A stretch of DNA of 64,000 nucleotides from contig NC_059478.1 of NCBI RefSeq assembly GCF_018139145.2, forward strand, positions 17,839,001-17,903,000, written 5' to 3'. This DNA is from Gymnogyps californianus. Taxonomy: Eukaryota; Chordata; Aves; Accipitriformes; Cathartidae. Positions 1-11,541 of the stretch are shown here, one piece after another. Below the pieces are notes generated by a model. That model was not told the origin of the DNA. It saw only the letters and a list, made by a program, of their open reading frames with translations, and made no database searches. A program made the position numbers and the translations under genes. Each line of letters opens with the position of its first letter. Position 1 is the stretch's first letter.

Positions 1-2685
1 CAAAAGCATAGCTACACCTCTTTGCCCAAAAGTACATGAAAAGCTGACAGAAACGCTTTTTTGTTCATGTAACTGATGTAGCTGTACCCAGAAGAAGGGT
101 TTGCCCACTTAGCAGAGTTTCCAACAGTGATATACAATACATTATGGAAAGGAAATGCACTATTGTACAATGCAATGTTGAAACTTGCATGCTTTTCGTA
201 TTAAAATTGTTAAATAAATGAGACGCAGCAGCCCTTGTCAGGACTCTGAGCTGGAACCCTTCACACTCAGTGCGTTATGCTGCAGTGCTAGCAAGTGAAA
301 GCCTGAAACAGCTGAGCTTATCTAAACCCTACCAAACAATATGAACAAAACCTTACAGTGACTTAACCGGGCCCTGTATTATGTTATTTGTCTGCTTGTT
401 TTTTGTTTGTATTAAAATGCCATTTATTTAATATCCAACTTTTGTCAGCTGGGAAAGACAGTTCCTAGCTCTTGTTTTTTCCCCAAAATCAAAACCTGAT
501 GTTACCCCCTAATTATGGATACATTGAAATGGGTCGTTTGAATGTTATTTTCTTCTACAAAAATAGTAGTAACAATTAAAAAAAAAAATCTATCTAGGTA
601 TGTGAGATGCATAGCAGTGGCCACCTTCAGACTTTTATAAATTCCAGCAAAACAGATTTTATTGTACAGACTGCCACCACCAAGTGCTGACTCAATGATA
701 GCTTTTACGTGTACCTCTTATGTTTAGCAGGAAGAGATATTACTCATTTTATTTAATGCCCTTTCTGGGGGATTGTTTCAAGGCTTGCAAAGTGTGTATG
801 AGGCCCCACAGACTGCTGACTCCACTGCAGAGTTATTTTACATCTAGTAAGTTCCAGGATATTGTGACTGTTTTCTAAATAGTGCTATCCTTTACTGATT
901 GTACTTGAAAACAAAGTTACGCTGTTCTAAGTGTTGCCAAGTCACTTTGAAAGTCTCACTGTAAGGTTTCTCACTGCTCACCCTGTATGTAGGGCTGGGC
1001 CGTTGGTTTGTCTTTTTGTTGGAAGGGAAAAGCCACCCTGCTCACTGAGGTATCTGCTTCCAGTTAAGTTGTGGCAAGAAAGCTTCTGTGATCTTGCAGC
1101 ATGAACATCCTCAGGCTTTTATATTTATTTTATATTTTGTGGTTAGTTTTTGCAGAATCTACCTGCATTTTTTTTTTCCTGATGTCTTGTTTGTTTGATT
1201 GTTTAAGAAGGAGCATCTAGAGTTTTTGTGTACTGGAAAAGACAATGAATTGTACTCCATCGCTGGCAGTCGGGTTCCCTGTGTGAGTCCCTGCCGTCTG
1301 TAGTATCAAGGGGGCTCTTGCCTTCTTCAGGCAAGCTCTTAGATGGGAGTTGAACCATTGCCATACAGGGAGATGGATTTCGGCACCTGTGGGGTCTCTG
1401 CAAGGGAAGTACTTTAGATGTGCGTGTGAACATTTTATATTTTTGTGAAACTTGAATCGGCTTTGAGGTTCCCTGAGACTTTTTTCTGGGCAGCAGTGAT
1501 ACTAAGATACGTGCCTTATAAAGGCTATGTTAGCATTGGGCACAAATGACTTATTTCCTGAGTTAAAACTCCTTTCCCCAACTTCCCTTTTTTAAAAAAA
1601 AAAAAAAGGCAAAAGTCAATAAAAGATTATTTGAGGAGAAGAGCCATTGTGATTTCATATGGAGGCCATCTCAGTTCTCCTTTTATATCTGATGCTCGCC
1701 TGGGAGTATACGCTGTATTCGTGTCCTGGGCTTGAATTGTTTCCAACTTATTAATAGTTTTGAAAATGCGTTTAACAGTTAACTGCCAATGTGCACGCTC
1801 TTTTTGGTTACAGCTAACAAGCAGCTGGTCAGTACATTAACAAAATGGGGACTCAGTTAACTCTTGTAGAACCACATCTCTGCATTTCTTCAAATGCCCA
1901 TGTCAGAACTATATGGGGGGAAATCTGGTAGGATAAAACATAGGGCACATGCTTAATAAGGGAAGGAATGAGCAGAAGGAAGTCAAGGAGGAGAAAATCT
2001 TTTTGTATTTTGGAGGGGAAGAAGGGGTGCAACGAGCAGGGCGTGAGTTGTTACTTAGATAGAAAGATGAGTGAGTGTAGCATTTAGTAAGAAACTCCTT
2101 AAACAAAACTTTACCTCAAGGGAGATGGAAAGAGAGACATTAGTTAGTAATTCATTTAAGAGCTCTGGCTGATATTCCAGATAGCCTTTTGAGAGATAGT
2201 TCTTAAGTGAGCAATTTTACGTGTTCGTTGAGAGTGGTTTTGTTTTGGTGTGGGGTTTGTTTAACTTCTGGTGGAGGTCTGGAAGGCAGAGAACCTCAAG
2301 GGTACTAGTTAGTAAGTGTTTTATTTTACAATCAAATTTATATTCTTTTAACAGTTTTGAAAATCTCATTACTGGACTCATTCTGTCAAAATTTACATTT
2401 TAGATAATCGAAATCATGCCTGTCCAGTGATGAGCCTTTCTCTTTTCAATGAAGAAGAGGCGCAAGTATAGGATATATACGGCCAAATCTTTTTACATGT
2501 GGCTGCCATCTGCGTGAGCTAAATTACTCCCTATGAATCAGGCGTACAATATGCACGCTCTCTGTTCTGTATAAAGATCTGCTCCCAAGTTGTTTAGAGT
2601 CATCCTTTCTCACTCTCCATTTAGTCTTTTCTCTGGCAAATCTCCCATGGACCTCATCTGGATTCTTGCCTGATTAAGGACTAAG

Positions 2686-2800
2686 AGCTTGACCCTGTGA
2701 GATAATAAAAAACCAGCATCCCCACAAGAATCTACAGATTTCAATGGGAGTTGAAGGTGGTATGTGCTGCTAAAGTGTTCAGCATGTATGCTGGGTTTAA
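2686..2800. repeat. Ancient amniote repeat remnant
   Basis: The phrases GAGCTTGACCCTGTGAGA and TTTCAATGGGAGTTGAAGG, followed by GTGTTCAGCA, are hallmarks of an old dispersed element with 'TTCAATGGGAG...GTGCTCAGCAC' cores that I associate with turtle, crocodile, bird and mammal genomes. The copy is decayed and its limits are approximate. The family name is not known to me. Confidence 0.4.
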
Positions 2801-3888
2801 GGTAATGATTTCAGGACTTGGCTGTGTTACAGTATACATACTTGCTGGCCCTAACTTGATTAAGCTGCAAGTATATTACCATGATTTGAATACTCTATGG
2901 AAAGGAAAACACATGGTCTCTCTGTGGATTTTGTGGCTTATTTAGAATGAATTTTCATTTTCTGAATGTGTGTACTGAGATGTTCCTCAGCAGAAAATTC
3001 TAGTTTATTGGTACTCGTATTCTTTTGGAGCTGTTTTCCTAAAAGCAGGGATCCAAGCAAGCAGATTCCTTTGGGAAGTTGAGGCCATGAAATTGTAAGA
3101 TCTCGGAAGGGTTGTAACTTTGACTCTTATTGCACATAGCCTTCCAAAATGATTCACTGTTTCCTTAAAAGATTCCGGTATCTCCAAGTTTTTGTTAAAA
3201 AACAGAGCAACACAAAGCTAATTATCACATCCCGGAAGAAAACACATTACAGAATTAGGCCATATAATGAGATAATGAGCACAGTTGGGCAGTGACCTTC
3301 AGCTGTTTGTGTGGATAATGCCCTTCAGACTTTCTTTATTTTAACAGAGCAGACTACCCAAAACCAAGGCTGCTTGTTTAAAAAAGAAAAACAGAACGCC
3401 CACAGAATCTCGTAGTTTGGAAGGGGGAAGGAAGTATTGAAATTCTCACACAATCCCCAAATTAGCTTTTAATTAAAAAACAGGTAAGTCTATAATGCGA
3501 TTTAACTTGCAAATAATTTCTGACATAAGAAACAAATTGTTCTTTAATGTTGTAATACTGCTTATAGGTTTCTCTCTGAATGCTACTGTGCCTAGGCATA
3601 AGGAAGAGCCTGAAACTCAATTTTAGGTTGAAGGGATAACCCTTAAAAGGCAAAAGTTTCTTGAGTTGAAGGCTACTGCACGGCTACAGGATGCCTACCA
3701 AGAAAATCACTTTGTATTGAAAAGCAAACCACAAACATAGGTAGTTTTTAATTAAAACAACATTTCTTGAAAACATAGATATATTTGTCACCTAAAGAAC
3801 TAGGTAGCTTTTTGGTGGTAAAGCTCTTTCAGTCTTTCAAGACTGGCATTTCTGTTTTTATAAAAACATTTTTGGTGCATATCATATT

Positions 3889-3909
3889 CCCCCCCCCCCC
3901 CCCCCCCCC
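3889..3909 (+). repeat. C21 homopolymer
   Basis: An uninterrupted run of 21 C. Such tracts often mark assembly or sequencing uncertainty in length, and the G-rich complement can form quadruplexes. Confidence 0.95.
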
Positions 3910-3979
3910 ATTGGCTTCATACAAGGTTCATGGGGCTGGGTTACACTGTGATTGAACACGTGGTAGTATCTGGTCAAAC

Positions 3980-4022
3980 AAGATAACACTTGTGTGTTAA
4001 AACACGTCACGCTTGTTATCTT
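3980..4022. repeat. Nested hairpin (9-bp outer and 5-bp inner stems)
   Basis: The outer arms AAGATAACA (3980-3988) and TGTTATCTT (4014-4022) enclose an inner GTGTT/AACAC stem (3994-3998 with 4001-4005). It lies about 70 bp downstream of the C21 tract. Confidence 0.75.
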
Positions 4023-7000
4023 CCTGCAACATGAACTTCTGTTGTGATGACCTAGTGACACACAGTGTTTATGCAGATAGGAATAGCTAAGCTTGGATGC
4101 TTGTGAGTCAAGCAAAATGGATATCCTTTTGCTAAGGCCCAAGTGATGCCTGCCCCAAAGAGATTATAGTGAAAAAAGGTATGAAACAAAGACTGGCAAA
4201 GGCATTCTTGAACGTGCGGCAGAGTGTACAAGATGATGAGATCAACCAATAAATTTGTGGTCATTTAACTTTCATTGTAGAGGCTTAAGGAAGTAAATAC
4301 GGGGTTTGACTTAACAGAAATTATGCTTTATTTCCTCCATCAAATCTGTATCATACAGTTCATGGATATCACTGATACATGGGGGGAGAGCAGGAAGGAG
4401 GAGGCATAAGGGCTTCCCCCTCATCTGTAAATGCCTTTGGCTGGCTTCAGCCGGGGAAGTCCTCTGTGTCTCTCAGCCCGTGTGGAAAGGAGCTGGTAGG
4501 GTACAGTGCCTGGAAGAGAAGGGAGCATGTGCCTTCGTGCCTTGCTTCTCCTGGCAACTGATACAAAATCATCTTCCCAGTCCCAATTTTCCTTAAGTAA
4601 TTCTGGGATTTTAATTTCAGTAGAGTTTGTGAGTCCCTGTCATTTCCCGTTTATGGCTGGTATTGTGTTTCATGGCTGGACTGGTATGTTCAAGGGAGTG
4701 GAAGATCAGGCAGGGCATGGGGCATACACTGTACAGTGGCACTCTGGCCAGGTGTTGTATGATTACATACTCCCACTGTCAGTTTCTCTTCGATTAAGTC
4801 TGTTTAACAATATGCTTTTTTTTTTTTAAGGAAGAGGTGAATAACAGTTAAGTGGTGTTTTTTATGTAAAGCATTCAAAGAGAACATGCTGTGTTAGGTA
4901 AATAGGGTTAATTTGAAGTCTCATTTAAAAGCCACCAAGTTATTTGCCTAAGGACAAGCTCACTTTTTCAACTGCTAAATTTCTTTTGCCCTATAAATTA
5001 GTGGTAGTAATGTTAACAGGTTATAAAAGGGGAAAATATAGCCATGGAGTCATGTTAGTGCAAACCATTTATCTTAAGTGCTAAGCTGCCCTTTAAGTGA
5101 TAGTTACGTGTTTAGGAAACCTACATCTGTTTTGCTGAGTCTAAGCATTTCAAAAGTCTCAGGTCCTCGACTCCTTGAAAATACTCTGAAAAATATTTGT
5201 CTAGGCTTATAGATGGACCTGGCATTTCTGGTTTAGGTCATCTTGCTTTGAGATAACTTCACTGTGATGATGGCAACACTGAGCTGTGGTGGAATGGCCT
5301 GTGGACTAGTGGAGGGCTGATTGGTTGTTTTTCACACTTCAGTATTAGCTTAACAGCTGAGTTTAATATGTAACATCACACTTTAAACAGAGCCTGTTTT
5401 CAGAGTGTGGTGTAAGCACTGAGCTTGTTAATGTTCAGGTATTATTTCTGTTGCTTCTGGTCAGCCTTTTGGTGTGGAGGTTCAAAACAGGGATTTCTTA
5501 GGGCACTTGACCTCTGCACTTGTATTCCACTCATCCTGTTGAGTCAGCCTTATGAAGAGGACAAAGTTCAATTTCTTCCAGTTTTGGGAGGAAAAAACAA
5601 AGACTGTTTCTGCTTTTCATAGCTATAATCCAAAAGCAGTTGGCTTGAAGAGCAGATCTATTTATTTAATTGTCTGAATATTGACAGTTTTATAGAAGCA
5701 GCAGCAGCAGATGAGAAAAAACATGCACTTGATCTGGACAAGTATTGTGCCCAGCAAACAAATCTCTGAATGTTACTGAAGAGAAGATGTTTTCATTTTG
5801 TTTTTGTTTTAAAAAGCCTTTTTATGGTTAAAGACCATAGATACAGCTGTTTATGATTAGATGGTTTCAGAGCTGGTCTGAATCAGAGGTGCTTTTCCTC
5901 CTATAGAAAGCTTTCTCCTCCTTTGAGGCAACAAACTGTGTATGAAGTCATCCTGCACAATAAAAACCAATAATGGAAAGGAATTTGAATGACAAAATTC
6001 AAATCCTGTGTTCATGTTTCAGACTTTCTGGTTCCCAGCTCTGTGCATGGTGGGTATGACTGATTGTGTCTCTGTACTGGAGAGGCTGGTGTCTTTAATA
6101 CAGGTACCTGGCAGCAGGTGGTCATTTTGGCATAACCCCAACAGCCAGTTGGGCGGAATGGATGCAGACATTGCAATACGTGCAATTCCCAGAAACAACA
6201 TGTTTTAATCCTGCTTTGAGCTACTTTTGACCACTTGGGCCTTCATTTGTGTTTAAGATTCAGTCTCTGTAAGAGTAGCTGGCCTCTTGAGTTAGATGAT
6301 GCCTACCTGCAGCAGGCTACCCAAGACTATCAGAAAGTAGTCTACTCTGTCCTTTTTTACCATGTCTTCTTTTTCTGCCTGGAAACTTTTTCTGGACAGA
6401 GTAACAGGAGTTTGGCTGTTTGTTCAGGACTTTCTGGGATTTAGGAGCTTGGTTAAAGCTACTGTTAGTGGTCTGGAATTGCTTCCAGGTGTTTGGAAGT
6501 CCTGGACAAATGGCCGCAGTGCGTGGACATACTGGATGCAGGTGCTACATTACTGTGTAGCCACCCAGGGTCTCCCCATGGGAACTCTGAATTGGAATGA
6601 AAATCCTTCTGCTTTTGAAGGAAAAGATTGGACATTGCAGATCATAATTTTTAGAGTTTTGGGGTTTTTTTTGTGTGTGTTACTAGCTTGCAAGTGGTCA
6701 CTCCTCTTTATATTGGAAAAAGTTCAGTGAGTACAGGGCAAGGCAGCATTTCACACTGGTCCAAAAAGAGTTTATCCCAAGCTCTTCTACTGCAGGGCGT
6801 TTGTGTACAAGCAACCTCTTCTGCTGTGGCCAGAAGACTTTAACTTTTAACATTGACCCTTCCTGTATCCTTGTAAATATCTCCCTGGACGTACTGTGAT
6901 ATTTTAGCAAATTACCCCATTTCATTAGTTATGTAGGTGAAGCTGTGTGTGGTGTGATAGTTATTTTAGGCCTTCAGATAGTACGGTGGTCGTGCAAGGT

Positions 7001-7940
7001 GAATGTGTAGAGAAACTGCAAAATGAGAGATGTGCAATAGTTTTCAAATCTGTAGCATCTTGTAAACATACATTTTGTCCCATGAAAAGATGCTATAACA
7101 GTAACCTGGGATAATTATAAGAATCTGTAAACCAAACAGGGTTTACTCAGGATCTGTTCAATCAGAACAGTAAGTAAAACTTCCTGATCTTTATTTTCAG
7201 CTTTTTTTTTTTTTTTAAATAGTGTTTTCCCCCCCTTTCCCCCTCCTCTGAAAGCTAGAGGTAGGTCTAACTTGGACTGAAAGCTGATCTGGTGAAAGCA
7301 TTTGACAGTTCCTTCAGTCTCCTTGAAAAATGATTCTGTCTGGATAAAAAGCATTAGGTTAATTCAACAGGAGTAAGTAACTTTATGGTACCTGAAGGAC
7401 TGAGCCATGGGATCCCAAATATGTAAATGAATCAAGGCTACAGTGTATCCATTTAATAAATTATTAAAACCATTCAAACTTCAGACTTCTCCCACATCAG
7501 GTCTAATACTGCTACATCTAAGATGGTCTTCACAGTGTAGCTAGCTATAAACGCAGTTTCCAGGAGCTTAACACAGAAAGTGAAGATGAGGAGAGAGGGT
7601 GTGCTGAAATGCGATTTGGTTACCACTTAAAAAGGAGGTAGCCTCAGTCTTGCTTTCCATCTGAGGTATTAATAGTGGGCTTACGGGAACGGTGGTTAGG
7701 GAAGCAATTTTAAGAGACCTTGTCATGACTGCAATGTCCTGTCATTGTAAATGGTGACTTCAGTAATGCTGAGGAAAGTAAACGAAATCGCTTCAGGAAA
7801 AGCTTTTATGTTCAAGAACAACCGTCTCCTGCATGCTCTTTAAAAGTGGAACAAATACCTTTATATGACTTAAGTGTGATTGATTGTTCTCATTTCCACT
7901 GAATTTTTTGTCAACATATAGGTCAAGTAGCTTTGGAGAA

Positions 7941-7988
7941 TATGTGTGAGTGTGTATATATATATATTTACACACGCATATATATACA
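7941..7988 (+). repeat. Compound TG/TA/CA microsatellite
   Basis: TATGTGTGAGTGTG, then an alternating TA run, then ACACACGCATATATATAC. It is partly self-complementary (TGTGTA with TACACA). Confidence 0.85.
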
Positions 7989-9347
7989 TGGAACTTAGTG
8001 AAGTATTGCATGAAGCCTTTTTGGTAATCAGAGCAGTTGCTAAGCTGTGATTATTTGTGTTCTCCACCATGGAAGGATTCAGTCAAAGTGAAAATGCATG
8101 AGGGGCTTTTGAAAGTGGTAGTTTCTGTCACTGTTGTGCTGATTGTGGACTAGAAAGAAAATGTATTTGCACAGTCAGCACACTTTCTAAAATCAGCAGC
8201 ATCTCTTTCTAGGAAGGTCTTTTTGCATTCAGTCTGTGGTTTCATGAGCACAATCAAGTCTGATGGCTCCCTGTTGCCCACAGTGGGGACAGGGGTGCAG
8301 GTTACCCCACTGCCCTTGGTGGGAGCCAGCCTAGGTGCTCCTCAAACCTTCCTCCCTGCCATTCAGTGCACCAAAGACCAATGAAAACCTGCTTGGTCTC
8401 TTTATTGCTGGGTTAGTTTCCTGTCACGTTACTGAGTTCAATCAGCTCCTGGGGAAGGCAGGTTTGATGAGCATCAAAATAGGCATAAGGTAGCTGGGAA
8501 GTGTTGGTGGGAAGGAGAAGGGAGGTGGAGGGAATGAGACACCCTGGTTTTGGCTGTGGTAAGATGCTGGATGATTCATCCTGTCTCGTAAACCTGCAGC
8601 GTTAGGTTTCAGTGGTTTTTCCTTCCTCTGCCTGTAGAATTAGCTGTGTATGTATAGGTTTGTCAAACCTGCCATCCCATGGGAGCCATGCCCTAGATGC
8701 CAGGCACAGCATTTGTCATCTGCCCGCCAGCTGTCCAGTGCCTGGGGCATGTCCTGCACCTGGGCTGCTGCTGCCTAGCGAGCTTCAAGTAACATCCTGG
8801 CACCAAGTCACAGTGCCCGGCTGCTGCCTTGGCTTGGGGCTTCACCCCAGTGCACAGCCAAACTGCTGCACGTCCCCACTCGTCTACCTGTGCCATTCCC
8901 TGGCATAAGGGCTCCCATCTCCTGGGCATGAAGCAGTGTTGCAATTTCTGCAGACAGAATTTAACTTACTCAAGTGGCTGTCCTCTGATTTTTCACCTCG
9001 GAGGATGGTCTACTCTAATAAACTGAGTTTTTTTGAATCTCAAGTACAAATTGTAGAGTAGCTATAAAGGAGGGAGATTGTAATTGTACAGTATATGCAA
9101 AAACTAAATTCCTTGATTTTTCACTACTAAATTGTGTGAGGGGCATCCTTTGAGATGATTTCTTATGTTTGGTTTTTTTGTGCGCTTTTGAATACGCTGG
9201 GCCAAGTCCTTGCTGGTTGCTGGCTTTAAGAATATTCATAATTTTGCTGAACTACATGAGCCATCATGGCTACAGTCAGCCAACGCTGATTGTGCTTAGA
9301 TGCCTTAAAAATGATGACTATGGGGATTAGCTCACAATGGTAAACCG

Positions 9348-9426
9348 CATGGGTAATGCCTATTACCATGATAACTTAAAGACAGTTTGTATCTCTGCTG
9401 TAATGATGCTTCTGTTTTAAACAGAA
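9348..9426. repeat. Cluster of short palindromes
   Basis: A hairpin at 9348-9370 (GGTAAT, loop GCCT, ATTACC, with outer CAT/ATG pairing across one bulged G) is followed 40 bp later by TTCTGTTT-T-AAACAGAA at 9410-9426. An AGCCAT/ATGGCT pair lies just upstream near 9260. The grouping is denser than in neighbouring intron. Confidence 0.7.
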
Positions 9427-11378
9427 AATGCAGCTGCAAGTTTCAGTAGGCCTTGCTTTTTTATTTATGCAATTATTTGCCTGCCTTGAGGGTTAAAGTA
9501 ATTTTGTAGCTGACCTTGTCACACAGCAGGGAATTGAATATTTGGTAATAAGTATTTTAAATAATGTCTTAAATATCCTGGCACGTGGACTTTAGAAGAC
9601 TCTCTTTTTTTGTCTTGTTCTACAAAGTCATTTGACACTATTTACAAAACATAGGCAGATGCCCGTGGATGTGTATTAACATATTATATAAGCTTATTAT
9701 TTAGCTTAAGATAATCAGGTCTATATGGGATTTATAGTACAATGTATATCTTTACCAAGGAGCTTGAAAACTAACATGATAAAGGATTTTTTATTATTTT
9801 AAACAAAAATGTCACCATGGGAGAGATTTTTGAGGAATAATTGACATACATGGAAATAGTGAAGATAAATGCTTCTAAAAGCCTAAGTTAGGTCAGCTGC
9901 TCGTGTTACTCTAGAATGTGTCTGCATGTGGTTTTTGTGCTCCCCAAGTTTCTCCTGTATTTTTGGATTTTCAGTGTGCTATCACTTTAAATGAAATCAA
10001 GGGGAAATCTTGAGCCAGAATAAAGAGTGACTTTGGATGATCATTTTGTGTTTAAATAAAAAGCAGGGGGAAAGGTACTCAAGTAAAAATTTTTCAAGTT
10101 ACATTGTTGAAAAACTTGATGGCAGGTGGGATGCGCTGTATTTGGGCTGTCCATTGCCTGCTAGACATTGTGCTAATTTCTGTCCCTTTGCTTAACACCA
10201 AATGTGCCTAGAGCTCTCCAAAGATTTTATCTTTGCTTACTTGGTGAAACTTTTTTAACTGTTGGTGCTTACTGAAGGCTGTTCTGGTTGACTTCTGTTC
10301 ACAATGACTCAGAAGTGTGGGTTTTTTTGGTCTTCTGCAGCAATATCTAGGTGCGTAGTCAACCCTCAGAATTTTGCAAGGACCACCATGCACCTTATCC
10401 ATCAGACTTTTTAACTGAATTTGGTATACAGAAAATGTGATTACACAGACCACTTATAAGCAGCCGCACCATCAGTGACCTGTGGACCATGGTTCTAGGA
10501 CCACTGCTCTGTTACGTTTACAGCCCTAGTTGGAGATTCAACAGTGGCTTGAGCTATCTCCAGCACCAGCCCGGTCCAGCCAACTTGTCTGAGGTACCTT
10601 GATGAACTTAGAAAAACATTTGCCAGCATTTAGCTTTATGGCTTTCAAATAGGGGAGTGTGGACACTGTTGCCCTGTCCAAGGGGATGGTGTCCTTGAGT
10701 TCAGGACAGAGCAAGGACTTCATAAGCATTCCTCAGCACTGGGGCCAACCTGGTGTTTCCTCCTCTCCTTTAGGCACAGAGCCTTGAACAATTTTGGGCA
10801 CAGGGTCCTTGCTAGTTAAAAACAAACCAGATAATAAAATTCACAAGTCTGAAGAGAGAACCAGTAGCAGGGCATATTCCAGAATTGATTTCCTTGCTGA
10901 TCCTACAACAGAGGCTGAGCAGAGTTGGTTAACTGAGTGGGGGCTGGGGAAGAGTACAGTAGTTTTTGCCTTTTTTTCTTTCTTTTTTTGTATAATTTTT
11001 TTTTATTTTTTCAAGACAAGACTGAAACTTTAAGTATTTTGAGGAGGGAAGATTTATTTTGCTTAAGCACTTGACACGGATCGGTTTTCAAGGTTTGTGC
11101 AGTGAGACGTTTAGTGATAGTGAACTCATCCTTAAAGGGTCAGTTACAGGAATTCAGCCTTCAATTGAACTTGTAATCTTGTTATTTTTAATTAGGAAAG
11201 GGCTGGTACTCTTTCAGTTATGGAGCCATCTTCCCCCAAGACTGTTTCCTTCTCTTTGTCTTTTGCTGCTTCTGAGGTCCACTGCATTTGATGGGACTGA
11301 GGCAAGCAGTTGCCAACTGCTGCAGCTGGAGGCCCGAGTAACAGAGCAACATTTCTTCGTTTTATGAAGGACCCTGTC

Positions 11379-11541
11379 CGCTGATGAGCATTTTCAATCC
11401 GTTTGCAGCTGAGGAGGTGGGAAAGGCAGCGCCAGTGTATCCCGGTCTGGCTGGCAGCATGCGAATCGCACGTTTCAAAGCTGCCGCTCTCATTCCGACT
11501 GCGCAGCCAGCGGCATGTTTATCAGATCTTCCTGACATTCG
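11379..11541. promoter_or_regulatory. CpG-clustered intronic segment, candidate regulatory element
   Basis: There are twelve CpG dinucleotides in 163 bp, in an intron that otherwise has few. The segment contains an E-box (CAGCTG), an NRF1-like half site (CTGCGCAG), a GATA-type TTATCAG and the near-repeat GCATGCGAATCGCACG. It could be a small unmethylated enhancer, a cryptic promoter or an undecayed transposon piece. No open frame of note crosses it. Confidence 0.35.

Noticed and set aside
6008..6060. Candidate signal-peptide exon (ATG at 6014, hydrophobic FQTFWFPALCMV, then a G|GTATGA phase-1 donor)
   Set aside because: It is only about 13 residues, shorter than the roughly 20 expected, has no resemblance to the betaglycan leader and the donor is weak.
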